A stretch of 64,000 nt of DNA from Pseudomonadota bacterium (GCA_018822545.1 JAHJKA010000068.1:1-64000); one strand, 5' to 3'; shown: positions 16,420-26,266, counted from the stretch's first letter. Notes: generated by a model not told the origin, from the letters alone. A program made the numbers and translations.

Positions 16420-17307
16420 CTAGACATTATAGGCCGTTGTTTCTCCATCTCGGCAGTGTTTGTCGATATGAAAGGCAATGGACTCAATGTGCTTTTCATC
16501 AAGGACCACCGGGCCTTTAGTCAGAAATGTCGGTTTTTTGCCATTGAATATTCTTAAATCTCCAGATGGCACACCATCGATCCACCAACCAGGGATAGCT
16601 ACAACTGGTGTCACCTTGTGCTTTTCACCTGTTGCATTCTCAAGCCATTTTGAGAGCCAAGCAGATTGCGCTTTCGCTTGTTTTACGGGTTTGTCTTCGA
16701 TCCAGCCAGGGAAGATGAGTTTCTGGCCGTCAAACTGAAGTTTCCAGTTATCATTTTCTTGCTTTGTCGTTTTTGCCCGCCCCTTGGTTTCAATGGCAAA
16801 CACTCCCTGGGGGCCAATGGCAATATGATCAATGTGAAAGTTTTCAGCCGGAAAATCGTGAAACACTCGATATCCAAAGGGTGCTAATTGCGAAAGTTCC
16901 TGGCCAACAGCAATTTTGCATTCATAGCCTAAACGCAGCAAAGTTCTTTCCTTAATCATTTTGTATGCGTCTCGGGAGAGCGACAGAATGAATAATGTTG
17001 CACCAAGGAGATACATGAAGAGTACCGTACTGCCAATATTTTTTTGGCTTAAAGCAACCTGGGTGGCATAGATTGAATATAAGGTGATCGGAATAAGGGG
17101 AAGAATCAATGCCTTTACAAGAATATCTATTGTTAACTCTTCAATCTTCATCTGCAAGGAATGGCCAGGCCCCCTTAACAGTTCCATATTTATGGGATAT
17201 TTTTTACAGCCAATCTGCTTTTTTAAAATGAAAATAATCGTGCTCAACGGAACAACGCATAAAATCATAAAAACAATCGTAGGAACTAAGGGAATAAGAA
17301 AGTTCAT
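16420..17307 (-). CDS. NERD-domain membrane protein
   Basis: 295 residues. An N-terminal hydrophobic helix (about 3-30) and a hairpin of two more (about 60-105) anchor it in the inner membrane. The NERD (nuclease-related) domain follows: VGQELSQLAPFGYRVFHDF (about 139-157), HIDHIAIGPQGVFAIETKG (about 163-181), with the acidic and ETKG residues of the endonuclease-like fold. NERD proteins are thought to act in DNA processing but few are tested. It stands alone, convergent with the DHH gene. Confidence 0.85.
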   Translation of the reverse strand: MNFLIPLVPTIVFMILCVVPLSTIIFILKKQIGCKKYPINMELLRGPGHSLQMKIEELTIDILVKALILPLIPITLYSIYATQVALSQKNIGSTVLFMYLLGATLFILSLSRDAYKMIKERTLLRLGYECKIAVGQELSQLAPFGYRVFHDFPAENFHIDHIAIGPQGVFAIETKGRAKTTKQENDNWKLQFDGQKLIFPGWIEDKPVKQAKAQSAWLSKWLENATGEKHKVTPVVAIPGWWIDGVPSGDLRIFNGKKPTFLTKGPVVLDEKHIESIAFHIDKHCRDGETTAYNV

Positions 17308-17426
17308 TATTTTCCAGGAGTTATTTTTGGGGAATGTATAAAGAGCAAGGTAAGATCAGCCGCTCGTTTATGACCCATGAGCTCACAGCTGAACACTACA
17401 CCAAAATAGAGCAATTTACGGGGGAG

Positions 17427-17461
17427 AGCAAGGACACGAAAAGTTCGTGCGCATCCTTGCT
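17427..17461 (+). other. Stable hairpin downstream of trmN6
   Basis: AGCAAGGA-CACGAA pairs with TTCGTG-(CGCA)-TCCTTGCT, followed on the plus strand by TTTTGTT. The T-tract lies on the plus side, but no plus-strand gene ends here, so its role for the leftward trmN6 transcript is uncertain. Confidence 0.5.
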
Positions 17462-17497
17462 TTTGTTAACTTCAACTCAGCAATAAACCAAGAAAAA

Positions 17498-18232
17498 TCA
17501 GGAAAACATAGCAGCCATGCCAGGCGTATACTCACCGCTTGGGGCATTATAGATAAAAAGCGGTGGTACAACCAGAAGCTCCTCGCCACCATTTTTCACG
17601 GCCTCAACAAGCACAAGTTTGCCGGGGGCCTCAGGATAGGAATGTACCATCTGCATTCGTTTCGGTTCCAGACGAACATTCTTCAAAGCGCTTATTAAAA
17701 AGCTCAATCGAGGGGCAGGAAAAACAATGGCAACCCTGCCCTTGTTTTTGACGGCAAAGGCAGCGGCCTTTATAAAATCAACCACCTTACCCCGTACCTC
17801 ATGCCGGGCTATGGCCTGTTCAGACCCCTGACTGAGACGACCCGCCGCCACCTCGCCATAGGGAGGATTACAGACCACCAGATTAAAACTCTCCGGCTCA
17901 ACAACCTTATGAATAGAGGCCACATCTCCCTGCTGGGCAAAGAGACGTTTTTCAAGATTATTGGTGATGATATTGCGCTGGATCAGCGTTAAAAGATTGA
18001 GCTGCAGTTCCAGACAGGTGATGGTGACAGAGGCATGGCGATGGGCAAGGATAAGGCTTATCACCCCGCATCCAGACCCCAGATCAAGAACAGAACTACC
18101 GTGAGAAGGAGCCACAAAGTGGCCCAGCAAAACAGCATCCACTGAAAAACGGTAGCCATCCTCATGCTGGGCACAGCGTACCTTGCCGTTAAACAGGGTA
18201 TCGCTACTGATCTTTTGTTCAGACAGGGGCAT
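17498..18232 (-). CDS. trmN6: tRNA1(Val) A37 N6-methyltransferase-like
   Basis: 244 residues. The ATG at 18232 is chosen because GGAG lies 7 nt upstream; two GTG codons precede it. Rossmann methyltransferase with FSVDAVLLGHFV (about 30-41), SAM site VLDLGSGCGVISLIL (about 49-63) and the N6-adenine motif VVCNPPYGEV (about 119-128). The order and the DxVLLxxF element match TrmN6/YfiC, which methylates A37 of tRNA1(Val). It shares orientation with the DUF1015 gene 49 bp upstream. Confidence 0.85.
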   Translation of the reverse strand: MPLSEQKISSDTLFNGKVRCAQHEDGYRFSVDAVLLGHFVAPSHGSSVLDLGSGCGVISLILAHRHASVTITCLELQLNLLTLIQRNIITNNLEKRLFAQQGDVASIHKVVEPESFNLVVCNPPYGEVAAGRLSQGSEQAIARHEVRGKVVDFIKAAAFAVKNKGRVAIVFPAPRLSFLISALKNVRLEPKRMQMVHSYPEAPGKLVLVEAVKNGGEELLVVPPLFIYNAPSGEYTPGMAAMFS

Positions 18233-18281
18233 CACCACGCTCCATACCTATCCAAGACACCAACACAAGGCAACAAAGGGC

Positions 18282-19640
18282 CTATTCGATGACTTCGTCG
18301 GCATTGATCTTATTGATCAGCATGCCGGTAAGGATCTTAGGGTAAAAGAAGGTGGATTTATGCGGCATGAAAAGATCTTCGTCAGCCACCTGTTTTACCT
18401 GAGACACCAGCGTATTATTCATCAAAAAGAGAATCGGACTCATCTTCGAAGCGCTCACAGACTCCTTCACCGCAGCATCCAGGGCGTCATCCACATCGCT
18501 GAAATAATGGATAAGATCTTCGTCATCACATTTTTCATGGCAGAGGCCGAGAATGTTATCAATGATAAGATCAGAAAGCACCACCACATCAAGACTGCGC
18601 AGGGAGGCGGGCTGCCCTAATCCCAGGGCCTTTTCCATGGCGCCCTCGCGCAGGCGCAGCAAAAAACAGCGGTCGCCGCTGGGATCATACATGCCAAATA
18701 CGGTCCCCTGGGCCCTCTCATCCTGCATTTGCACCAGGACCTCGGCGATCTGCACCTCACGGCTGCCACTCTTGATCTCTTTGATCTCAAACGAACCCTG
18801 TAACTTTTCAACAAGCTGAGAGGTGTCGATCTTGCCGGGAAAATGGACAAGGCGATGGGTGGGCAGAACGGACAGGCCCTCATCCTCCATGGGACAAAGG
18901 TACATCATAATATGGTTGTAAGGGCTGTTCTCAGCAACAGACCCCTGGCGCGCCACCATGGTTTCCCGCAGGCGCAGGGAGGTGGTGTAGCGATGATGAC
19001 CATCGGCAATATAGACCGGCCGACTGGCAAAAAACTCCTGCACCTTCTTGATCACACCCGGATCAGTAACGGCAAAAATACTGTGAACACAGCCATCTTG
19101 ATCGGTGGCCGAACAGAGCGGCTCTGTTGGACAGACGCTTTCCAGGGCGATCATGGCCTCATTTTCGGCATCAGGATACAGAGAAAAAATCTGACTGAAC
19201 TGGGCCTGACAGGTATCAATAAGGCGAAGTCTGTCATCAGTAACGCCGCGGAAGGTCTTCTCATGGGGTTTGACAATGCCTTCGGAAAATTCATGGAGGC
19301 GGACCATGGCAGTCAAGCCCTTACGACGGAAGGTAGTGCCATTGGGAAGCTTATAATCAATATGATAGAGATAAATGGTGGGCACATCATCCCGAACTAG
19401 CACCCCCTCTTGCTGCCATTTCTCGAAGGTGGCCTTTGCTCCCTGATAGCGAGAATCGGAGATTTCGGTACCACCGAATTTGGTGAGATCGAGCTGAATC
19501 ATATTGTATTGATTCTTGGCCTCCAGGGCGATCTGGGCTTCGTGATCAATAACGTCGTAGGGAGGGGAAACCACATCCTCCATTTTATCTATCTTGGCCG
19601 TATTAAAACGAACGGCGCGAAACGGCGCAATAAATGCCAT
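18282..19640 (-). CDS. DUF1015 family protein
   Basis: 452 residues. The ATG at 19640 follows GAGGAGAG; the frame extends 11 codons further but without a site. Family marks: AFIAPFRAVRFN at the N-terminus, VVSPPYDVID (about 22-31), LTAMVRLHEF and PHEKTF (about 102-125), and YIADGHHRYTTSLRLRE (about 200-216). The ADGHHRY block is the hallmark of DUF1015 (SerC-associated) proteins. A link to serine metabolism is suggested in other genomes by neighbouring genes, not shown here. Cytoplasmic. Confidence 0.88.
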   Translation of the reverse strand: MAFIAPFRAVRFNTAKIDKMEDVVSPPYDVIDHEAQIALEAKNQYNMIQLDLTKFGGTEISDSRYQGAKATFEKWQQEGVLVRDDVPTIYLYHIDYKLPNGTTFRRKGLTAMVRLHEFSEGIVKPHEKTFRGVTDDRLRLIDTCQAQFSQIFSLYPDAENEAMIALESVCPTEPLCSATDQDGCVHSIFAVTDPGVIKKVQEFFASRPVYIADGHHRYTTSLRLRETMVARQGSVAENSPYNHIMMYLCPMEDEGLSVLPTHRLVHFPGKIDTSQLVEKLQGSFEIKEIKSGSREVQIAEVLVQMQDERAQGTVFGMYDPSGDRCFLLRLREGAMEKALGLGQPASLRSLDVVVLSDLIIDNILGLCHEKCDDEDLIHYFSDVDDALDAAVKESVSASKMSPILFLMNNTLVSQVKQVADEDLFMPHKSTFFYPKILTGMLINKINADEVIE

Positions 19641-20034
19641 TTTTCTCTCCTCGTGGGATATAATCGGAAACAACTTAGCGCTTTTGCTTCCAGGTACTTT
19701 CCGGTAGAATGGGGATGTTTATGCAGAAGGCAGGATATTTTCCCCGGGGGTACTCCCCTTTATTTTTCTTCCTTCACGTTCTAACTTCTTATGAAAGAGT
19801 TCTCAACAATTAACAGAGGGGTATCTTGAAAATTTAAAAGCCATTCAAAAATAAACGTTACACTATCAGCCATGGCGTTACGGGCCCTTATGCCGTTCCC
19901 GGCCTGAATATGTTACGTTTATTTTTAGACTTCGGCTTCGTCGTTTACGCCATGTTCTTAAAGATCAAGCAATTGAACCCAAGAGAGTTTGCGCATCGGT
20001 TTTCAAGGTAGCCATAAACAATCGGAGAGCATCC
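19641..20034. other. Intergenic region upstream of queD with interleaved inverted repeats
   Basis: About 394 bp between divergent genes. AAAAATAAACGTTACA (19847-19862) pairs with TGTTACGTTTATTTTT (19911-19926) with one mismatch. A second pair, CATGGCGT (19871-19878) with ACGCCATG (19946-19953), is interleaved with it, giving an A-B-A'-B' order. I looked for a preQ1 riboswitch because queD follows, but no preQ1-I or preQ1-II core was seen. Confidence 0.5.
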
Positions 20035-20406
20035 ATGTTTGATATTTTTATTCAAACCCATTTCTCAGCAGGACACCATTTACGCAACTACCCAGGCAAC
20101 TGTGAAATGCCCCATGGCCACAACTGGCATGTAGAGGTAACCGTGCGCGCCACCAGACTTGATGAGCTGGGGATGGGCATCGACTTTCGTACCCTTAAAA
20201 ATGCCGCGGCCAGGGTCATGCAGGAACTCGACCATCGCGACCTCAACCAGCATCCAAGTTTTCTGGATAAAAATCCATCCTCAGAAAATATCGCTGCCTA
20301 TATCTTTGCGTCGCTGAAAGAGGAGTTAAACCACGAACGCTACAAGCTCTATTCCGTCCTTGTCGGTGAAACACCAACCAGCGCCGTCATCTACCGTGAA
20401 GAATAA
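20035..20406 (+). CDS. queD: 6-carboxytetrahydropterin synthase
   Basis: 123 residues. QueD catalyses the second step of 7-deazaguanine (preQ0/queuosine) synthesis. Zinc-binding histidines are seen in FSAGHHLRN (about 10-18) and MPHGHNWHVEV (about 26-36); a catalytic Cys lies in NCEMPHGH; MQELDHRDLNQ (about 62-72) and PSSENIAAYI (about 80-89) complete the family pattern. RBS GGAG is 8 nt before the ATG. It overlaps queE, so the pair is coupled. Confidence 0.95.
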   Translation: MFDIFIQTHFSAGHHLRNYPGNCEMPHGHNWHVEVTVRATRLDELGMGIDFRTLKNAAARVMQELDHRDLNQHPSFLDKNPSSENIAAYIFASLKEELNHERYKLYSVLVGETPTSAVIYREE

Positions 20407-21073
20407 GGACAGCTTGCTGGTAAGCGAACTTTTTTATTCCATTCAGGGGGAGTCTTCCTATGCGGGCTACCCCTGTCTTTTTATCCGGCTGGCAGGCTGC
20501 AACCTGCGCTGCACCTATTGTGACGCCAAATACACCTACGAGGAAACCGACCGCGAAATGTCTCTTGCCGAGATCGTTTCCTTTGTCCGAAAATCCCCGG
20601 TACACCTGGTGGAGATAACCGGCGGCGAGCCTCTACTCCAGAAAAATGTTTATACCCTGATGGAGACTCTGCTTGCCGATGACCGCACTGTTCTCCTTGA
20701 AACAAATGGCAGCATCGACCTTGCCAAGGTGCCTGATGCCGTTGTAAAAATCATGGATATCAAATGTCCGGGCAGCGGTATGGCAGAGATGAACCGTCTT
20801 GCCAACTTGCAACAGCTCACCAGTAACGATGAGCTGAAATTCGTGTTGCGATCCAAAGAAGACTATATCTGGGCTGTTGATTTTTTGAGAGAGCACAAGC
20901 TCTGCCTGCCCCATTCGTCAGACAGACAAACACCAAAAATTATATTTTCTGCGGTAACAAGAGATCTTGACCCGGCCGATCTGGCAGCGTGGCTCTTAGC
21001 AGATGGTTTACCCATCCGTCTGCAACTCCAGTTGCACACCCTGCTCTGGCCTGATAAAACCCGCGGGGTATAG
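20396..21073 (+). CDS. queE: 7-carboxy-7-deazaguanine synthase
   Basis: About 225 residues. Radical SAM enzyme that makes CDG from carboxytetrahydropterin, the third step toward preQ0. FYSIQGES and FIRLAGCNLRCTYCD hold the CxxxCxxC cluster ligands, and VEITGGEPLLQ is the SAM-binding GGE. The start is uncertain: TTG at 20360, GTG at 20396 and TTG at 20414 (after AAGGA) are all in frame; GTG is used here. It overlaps queD. queC and queF are not in the window. Confidence 0.92.
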   Translation: MKNKDSLLVSELFYSIQGESSYAGYPCLFIRLAGCNLRCTYCDAKYTYEETDREMSLAEIVSFVRKSPVHLVEITGGEPLLQKNVYTLMETLLADDRTVLLETNGSIDLAKVPDAVVKIMDIKCPGSGMAEMNRLANLQQLTSNDELKFVLRSKEDYIWAVDFLREHKLCLPHSSDRQTPKIIFSAVTRDLDPADLAAWLLADGLPIRLQLQLHTLLWPDKTRGV

Positions 21074-21126
21074 CATTTGTTGTCTGCCACAGACCTCACG
21101 GGTCTCAACCGAGAAAACAAAGACTA

Positions 21127-21996
21127 TCAGACTTCTCTTCCAAAGAGGCGAACCTGCCATTTACCAAGGGCGCGCCTCTCTTCAAGATGCCAGCCATGCT
21201 GGGCGGCCATCTCTTCGGCTTCATCACCCTGCCGGCCCTGCAATCCAGAGATGATAAGCTGAGTACCAGGCCCTGCCTTGCTGGTTATAGAATCCATCAA
21301 GCGGCACAGAACCGAGGCCGTCAGGTTGGCGAGAATAAGGGCAAAGGGTCCGTCCACTTCATGAAGTTGAGAGGTGGTGAAAGAAAGGCGGTCTGTCAGA
21401 TTATTGGCGCGGGCATTTTCTATAGCAACCAGCACCGCTTCCTCATCAATATCGACGCCCACCACCCGTTGGGCGCCGAGGCGACCGGCAATAATGGAGA
21501 GAACACCGGTACCGCAGCCCACGTCAAGAACAGTGGCGGGGATTTCCGGCAATTCTTCCAGAAGTTCCACAACCAAACTGGTGGAAGGATGATTGCCGGA
21601 GCCAAAGGCATGGTTGCCGGTGGCCAAGACAATATCCTGCGGGCCTTGAGGATCACTGGCGACAAAACGAAATCCATGGCGGGCTGTGCCCCCCCTACTT
21701 CGCTGAACCAATCTGCTTTCGATGATCCGCAACTGACCGGGTTGACCATCAAGAAACCTAGACAAAACAAGAAGAAGCTGGTCCTGGTCCGCGCCGTGGT
21801 CACCAAGGACATGGCTCTGAAAAAAACTTTCCTTGGCCTGCCATTCCACCCGGCAGGGCAGAGCGCGCAAGGCCGCCTGCAGATCGCGACAAATATCCTC
21901 ACCAAGGCAGGATAACTCGACAAGAAGTTGAACATCGCCACGCGGGTCAACACATTCGCCGTCAAGCAAACCAGTCAGAATGGACTCACCGCTCAT
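21127..21996 (-). CDS. prmA: Ribosomal protein L11 methyltransferase-like
   Basis: 289 residues from the ATG at 21996. An N-terminal substrate domain is followed by the class I methyltransferase domain: AFGSGNHPSTSLVVELL (about 127-143), VLDVGCGTGVLSIIA (about 152-166), VVGVDIDEEAV (about 174-184) and LILANLTASVL (about 218-228), the NLT taking the NPxx role. This matches PrmA, which trimethylates L11. It overlaps the end of the CofD-like gene by 11 bp. Identity of the substrate is inferred from family. Confidence 0.85.
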   Translation of the reverse strand: MSGESILTGLLDGECVDPRGDVQLLVELSCLGEDICRDLQAALRALPCRVEWQAKESFFQSHVLGDHGADQDQLLLVLSRFLDGQPGQLRIIESRLVQRSRGGTARHGFRFVASDPQGPQDIVLATGNHAFGSGNHPSTSLVVELLEELPEIPATVLDVGCGTGVLSIIAGRLGAQRVVGVDIDEEAVLVAIENARANNLTDRLSFTTSQLHEVDGPFALILANLTASVLCRLMDSITSKAGPGTQLIISGLQGRQGDEAEEMAAQHGWHLEERRALGKWQVRLFGREV

Positions 21997-24256
21997 AACG
22001 CGAGGATTCGTGGCGGAAAACAACTTTACGAAAGAAACGGATCATCTGCCGGCGCCGATTCAGCATCTTCATCTGCTCGGGGACCAGGCTGGAGCCGGGG
22101 ATACGGGTGATGGCCATCTTGTATTCAATGTGGGCGGCCAGACGGTTATCAAGATACCAGGCATAGATAAGGCCCATGAGCACACCGGGCGGGGTAAAAC
22201 CCTCCTCGCCATTGATCAGACGGGAATACAACAGCGGGTTATGGTCTGCCTGTTTCATACGGACGAGGGAAAGATAGGTCGCAAGTTCTGAATCATCAAA
22301 AAAACAGGTACGTTGCGACTCGTCGCGGAGAACAAGACGATAGATCCTGCCCACATCATGGCCCGCATCCTCGACAACCCGAATCCCCTTTTCTTCAGCG
22401 TAATTACCAAGCAGCGATTGGCCCAGGGCGACAAGCAATGCCACCTCCTGCTTGCGCTGGTCGTGAAAAACATCCTCACGAATTCTAATCATGCCATCGT
22501 GGGGATCAAAAAAGGAGTACACCTTATCCCATTGCTGACAACGATCCCAGGCTGAGGCACTCACCAGTTCAACGCCGCGGACATTGGCAAAATGGTCATG
22601 GCGGATATCCCAATGGCGCCAGAAAATTTCAAGCAGCGCCGTGCGCACCGACCCCACCATGGGTATCTGTAACAGCTCTTCGAACCGGCGGATACGCTGA
22701 TCCGGAGTCTGGCGGTCCCGGCAGATAAGGGGCGGTGGACTGGCAAAGTTCTCACTGGCGGAAACATCCGCCCGGATGGCATGGTCCCGCACACTCCAGA
22801 TGACCTTCACGGCCTTAGCCAGGGCTGCCGGGTCATGTTGAACCATCCGGCGTTGCAGGGCGGTTTCCGAAAAAATCTTGGCCTCCATGGGCATCAAGCC
22901 CAACTGCCAGACCTGCCCCCGGTCGAGAAAAATCGGCATCTTCGATTCCACCGCATAACTTTGCAAAATTGAGCCGGGGATATCGCGAAGACCAAGGAGA
23001 AGCACCTGGGCAAAAAGTCCCTTGATGCCACCGGGAATATTGCGGTCATAGGCCTTGATCATGTCAGAGACGTGGAACCGGCGCCGGATGTCATTCCAGA
23101 TGAGATCCGTCTCCCCTTTCTGGACCCAGAGATTGGCCACCAGAATTTTCAGGGCCTGACCATTGGCCCGCACCGCCTCAGCAACCCCAGGCACATGGAG
23201 AACAGGGATGATCGAGGTGTAGAGACTTCCCGGGGCAAAGATAATAATATCCGCCTCGGTCAGGGCATCGACAACCTCCTGGGGCACATGGGGCTCTTCA
23301 GAAAACTCGACAAAGACGCGATCAATGGCGGCATTACGGTGTCCCCCTTCCGACTTATTCTCACCGGTGACCAGCACACCGTTACCATAAAGCAGATTCA
23401 GATGGGCAGGTGTGGTGGTACAGGGCAGTACGGAACCTTCACCGGCACCGATCAAGGCCGCCAGCCATTTCAGACCTTCAAGAACAGCCGCATCAGGCGG
23501 TTTGTTTTCATCAGCTGGCGTCAACTTGTAGATGGTTGCCGCCACCAGGAGATTTCCCAGACAATGGGGGCGTCCAAGGGTCTTGCTCAGCCGGGAATCC
23601 TCAAAAAGAAATTCCAGGAGAGTGGTCAGTTTTTCAAAAAGAGGCTTAGGCAGATCAGGCAGCGCGCATCCACTCTCGGCCAGCAGGTCGGAAATATCCT
23701 CGGGCCTGCTCTGAAAACGCAGGGTAAAAAGGCGATGCAGACAACGAACCACCTTGGCAGCCTTGGCCTCAGTGAGGTTGTAGATACGAACAAGGTTGGC
23801 CTTTTGGATGGAGGACAGCAGAACATGGCGAATATCGCCGAGACCGATAATGGGCAGGTCCTTAAGGAGCTCACCTGTGGAACCCCCATCGTCGGTAACA
23901 CAGACAATGGCCTTTGTTTTCGGGAAGAGATCTTTCAAGCCGGCAAAAGGGGCCTGGGCCCAGCCATTGCCATTACTGTCACCGCCCACCACATTGGAAA
24001 GACCACTGCCACCGCCAAGCACCACCACATTGAGCTCGGAGGTATCCTGCTCATTAAGAACAGTCGCCAACTCCTCAAGGGGGGCGATCATGGCCTCTTG
24101 GCCCTCAGGAATACCGGAGAGGACAAGCTCAATAAGCTTTTCCACAAGAGTTCGCCTTGGCAGTAAATCCAAGGGACCAAAACGGGCCGCCGTTGCCTTT
24201 TGCAAACTGGTGAGCACAGCATCGGCAGTGGGCAGGTTAGTGAGATTTTTGGTCAT
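21986..24256 (-). CDS. Long YvcK/CofD-family protein
   Basis: 756 residues, more than twice the length of YvcK (about 320). Residues 75-460 are the CofD/YvcK fold: VVVLGGGSGLSN (77-88), VTDDGGSTGELLKDLP (120-135), GDIRH (140-144) and a later ADIIIFAPGSLYTSIIPVL. CofD transfers phospholactate to deazaflavin; YvcK binds UDP-sugars and affects cell shape and carbon flux. The C-terminal 290 residues have no motif I recognise (many Trp, Arg and Asp). An N-terminal 70-residue helical part is also extra. It resembles long CofD-like proteins that I remember from Desulfobacterota. PrmA overlaps its 3' end. Confidence 0.8.
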   Translation of the reverse strand: MTKNLTNLPTADAVLTSLQKATAARFGPLDLLPRRTLVEKLIELVLSGIPEGQEAMIAPLEELATVLNEQDTSELNVVVLGGGSGLSNVVGGDSNGNGWAQAPFAGLKDLFPKTKAIVCVTDDGGSTGELLKDLPIIGLGDIRHVLLSSIQKANLVRIYNLTEAKAAKVVRCLHRLFTLRFQSRPEDISDLLAESGCALPDLPKPLFEKLTTLLEFLFEDSRLSKTLGRPHCLGNLLVAATIYKLTPADENKPPDAAVLEGLKWLAALIGAGEGSVLPCTTTPAHLNLLYGNGVLVTGENKSEGGHRNAAIDRVFVEFSEEPHVPQEVVDALTEADIIIFAPGSLYTSIIPVLHVPGVAEAVRANGQALKILVANLWVQKGETDLIWNDIRRRFHVSDMIKAYDRNIPGGIKGLFAQVLLLGLRDIPGSILQSYAVESKMPIFLDRGQVWQLGLMPMEAKIFSETALQRRMVQHDPAALAKAVKVIWSVRDHAIRADVSASENFASPPPLICRDRQTPDQRIRRFEELLQIPMVGSVRTALLEIFWRHWDIRHDHFANVRGVELVSASAWDRCQQWDKVYSFFDPHDGMIRIREDVFHDQRKQEVALLVALGQSLLGNYAEEKGIRVVEDAGHDVGRIYRLVLRDESQRTCFFDDSELATYLSLVRMKQADHNPLLYSRLINGEEGFTPPGVLMGLIYAWYLDNRLAAHIEYKMAITRIPGSSLVPEQMKMLNRRRQMIRFFRKVVFRHESSRYER

Positions 24257-24314
24257 AGATTCTCGTGTAAGGATAAAGCAGCGAACTACGTGGATCTTGG
24301 TGGGGACAAAAAAA

Positions 24315-24397
24315 CTTCACCACAGAGACACGGAGAGCACAAAGGTGACTATTTATAAAAAAGCTCTTCTCTGTGCCTTCCTTGTCTCTGTGGTGAG
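24315..24397. repeat. Dispersed inverted repeat, copy 3 (CACCACAGAGACACGGAG type)
   Basis: The left arm TTCACCACAGAGACACGGAG (24316-24335) and the reverse complement of the right arm CTCACCACAGAGACAAGGAA (from 24397) match at most positions, and the match continues into GCACA. The element fills the gap between the CofD-like gene and mdh. Same family as the copies at 8284 and 11523. Confidence 0.75.
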
Positions 24398-24406
24398 ACG
24401 GGCATT

Positions 24407-25333
24407 CTACAGACCGGTGGCAGCCATCTGCTTGCGCACTGCCGCCTCTGATTCCTTCATGGCAGTCTGTTCTTCGGCGGTGAGTTTAAACTCAATGATG
24501 CGCTCCACACCTTTGCTGCCGATGACGACAGGGACACCAAGAAAGCAGCCGGAGATGCCGAACTCGCCTTCAAGATAGGCAGCACAGGGCAACACGCGTT
24601 TGGAATCGGCAAGAACCGCCTCAGCCATCTCAACAGCGGCAAGGCCAGGGGTATAAAAGGCAGAACCGGTCTTCAGATGATTAACAATCTCGGCGCCGCC
24701 GGTCTGGGTCCGTTTCACAATGGCGGCCAGTTCGTCGGCACTGAGCAGGTCAGCCACCGGTACGCCGGCGACATTGGCCAGGCGGATCAGCGGGATCATA
24801 TTGTCGCCATGGATACCCATGACCATGGCATTGACATCACGAGGCGCAACGCCAATAGCCTGGGCCAAAAAGGTGCGGTAGCGGGCCGAATCAAGGACAC
24901 CGGCCATGCCGATAACACGCTCTTTGGGAAAACCAGAGACCTTGAAGCCGGTATAGACCATGGCATCAATGGGATTGGTCACCACGATCAGCACAGCACC
25001 CGGCGAATGTTTGGCAGCCTGCTCAGCGCAGGACTTGACGATGGCAACGTTCTTGGCCAGCAGATCATCGCGACTCATCCCTGGCTTGCGGGCCAGACCG
25101 GCGGTAATAATAACGACATCGGAATTGGCCGAATCGGCAAAATCGTTGCTGCCCACCACCATGCCGGGGAAAGCATCAACCGGACCGGACTGGGAGAGAT
25201 CCAGAGCCTTGCCCTGAGGAACACCCTCAACCACATCAATAAGATAGACATCGCCAAGGCCACGGCTTGCAGCCCAATGGGCAGCTGTGGCTCCGACATT
25301 ACCAGCACCAATAATTGTTATTTTTTTACGCAT
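24407..25333 (-). CDS. mdh: NAD-dependent malate dehydrogenase
   Basis: 308 residues. Start ATG at 25333 (AGGACAGGAA upstream); the open frame runs further upstream into kdsB in another frame and is not used. NAD site [14 protein letters not shown] (5-18), mobile-loop [12 protein letters not shown] (about 80-91), VVTNPIDAM (about 116-124) and catalytic [10 protein letters not shown] with His. The LDH-like MDH group is typical. It reduces oxaloacetate to malate and links to the carboxylase pair at 47490-50931. It follows kdsB by 49 bp. Confidence 0.93.
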   Translation of the reverse strand: MRKKITIIGAGNVGATAAHWAASRGLGDVYLIDVVEGVPQGKALDLSQSGPVDAFPGMVVGSNDFADSANSDVVIITAGLARKPGMSRDDLLAKNVAIVKSCAEQAAKHSPGAVLIVVTNPIDAMVYTGFKVSGFPKERVIGMAGVLDSARYRTFLAQAIGVAPRDVNAMVMGIHGDNMIPLIRLANVAGVPVADLLSADELAAIVKRTQTGGAEIVNHLKTGSAFYTPGLAAVEMAEAVLADSKRVLPCAAYLEGEFGISGCFLGVPVVIGSKGVERIIEFKLTAEEQTAMKESEAAVRKQMAATGL

Positions 25334-25382
25334 TTTCCTGTCCTTATATTTTATTTTTGTGAAAAAATTGTACGCATTTTTT

Positions 25383-26156
25383 TCAAATTGAGGCGTCCTT
25401 ACACAACTCCGCCACCCGCTTGGCATCGGCCGGGGTATCCACCTCAATGGAATCGTGGTCGGTGAGCACCACCTTGATACCATAGCCATACTCAAGGGCC
25501 CGGAGCTGTTCAAGCTTTTCAAAACGCTCCCACTCGCCTTCTGGCAGGGCCACGAAACTGAGCAGAAAGCCCTTGCGATAGGCATAGAACCCGAGATGCT
25601 TATAATAGGTGGGGGCCTGCGCCTCCTCGGGGTTGCGCTGAAAGGGGATAGGGGCCCTGGAAAAATAAAGGGCCATGCCATGCCGGTCAAAGACGGTCTT
25701 GACATGGTTGGGATCGTTGATCTCTTCCTTGCGAATGATTTTGTAGATCAGGGTGGACATGGCCAGGGCCGGATCATCCAGCAGAGGTTGCGCGACCTGA
25801 CCAATGATCTCAGAGGGAAAGAGAGGCTGATCGCCCTGAATATTCACCACCACATCCTGCTCCGGAATATCCATAAGGGTAGCAGCTTCGGCCAGACGAT
25901 CCGTACCAGAGACATGATCGCGACTGGTCATCACCACCTCGCCGCCAAAACCACGAACACAATCGGCAATCCGCTCGTCATCGGTGGCCACCGCCACCCG
26001 GCTCAAAATAGAGGCCGCCTGAGCGCGCTCATAGACATGCTGGATCATCGGTTTGCCACAAATCACCGCCAGCGGTTTCCCTTTGAAACGGTTGGAATGG
26101 TAACGGGCCGGGATGATGGCCACCACCTTGGGTTCATTTTTATGTTCTAAATCCAT
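25383..26156 (-). CDS. kdsB: CMP-Kdo (or CMP-Kdo8N) synthetase
   Basis: 257 residues. ATG at 26156 has AGGA 6 nt upstream; the frame continues to a TTG at 26180. Nucleotidyl-transfer motifs: [19 protein letters not shown] (about 11-29), VATDDERI (about 55-62), and [11 protein letters not shown] (about 101-111). KdsB activates Kdo with CTP for lipid A core assembly. The KdnA-like aminotransferase 1.5 kb away raises the option that the sugar is 8-amino-Kdo, as reported for Shewanella. Sequence alone does not separate the two. Confidence 0.93.
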   Translation of the reverse strand: MDLEHKNEPKVVAIIPARYHSNRFKGKPLAVICGKPMIQHVYERAQAASILSRVAVATDDERIADCVRGFGGEVVMTSRDHVSGTDRLAEAATLMDIPEQDVVVNIQGDQPLFPSEIIGQVAQPLLDDPALAMSTLIYKIIRKEEINDPNHVKTVFDRHGMALYFSRAPIPFQRNPEEAQAPTYYKHLGFYAYRKGFLLSFVALPEGEWERFEKLEQLRALEYGYGIKVVLTDHDSIEVDTPADAKRVAELCKDASI

Positions 26157-26266
26157 ATATTCCTGGTACTCTCTTTTCAACAGTTGTAGGCGGATTCGAG
26201 TTATCTAACTCATAAAGACCAGCCATCTTACTATACTATCGTCTCTTTGATAAGCCTGATTTTTCC

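Noticed and set aside
19641..20034. preQ1 riboswitch ahead of queD
   Set aside because: I looked for the preQ1-I and preQ1-II cores and found neither; only the interleaved inverted repeats are reported.
24407..25705. 432-residue frame covering mdh and part of kdsB
   Set aside because: The first 124 residues come from another frame of kdsB; the NAD-binding start of Mdh is at 25333.
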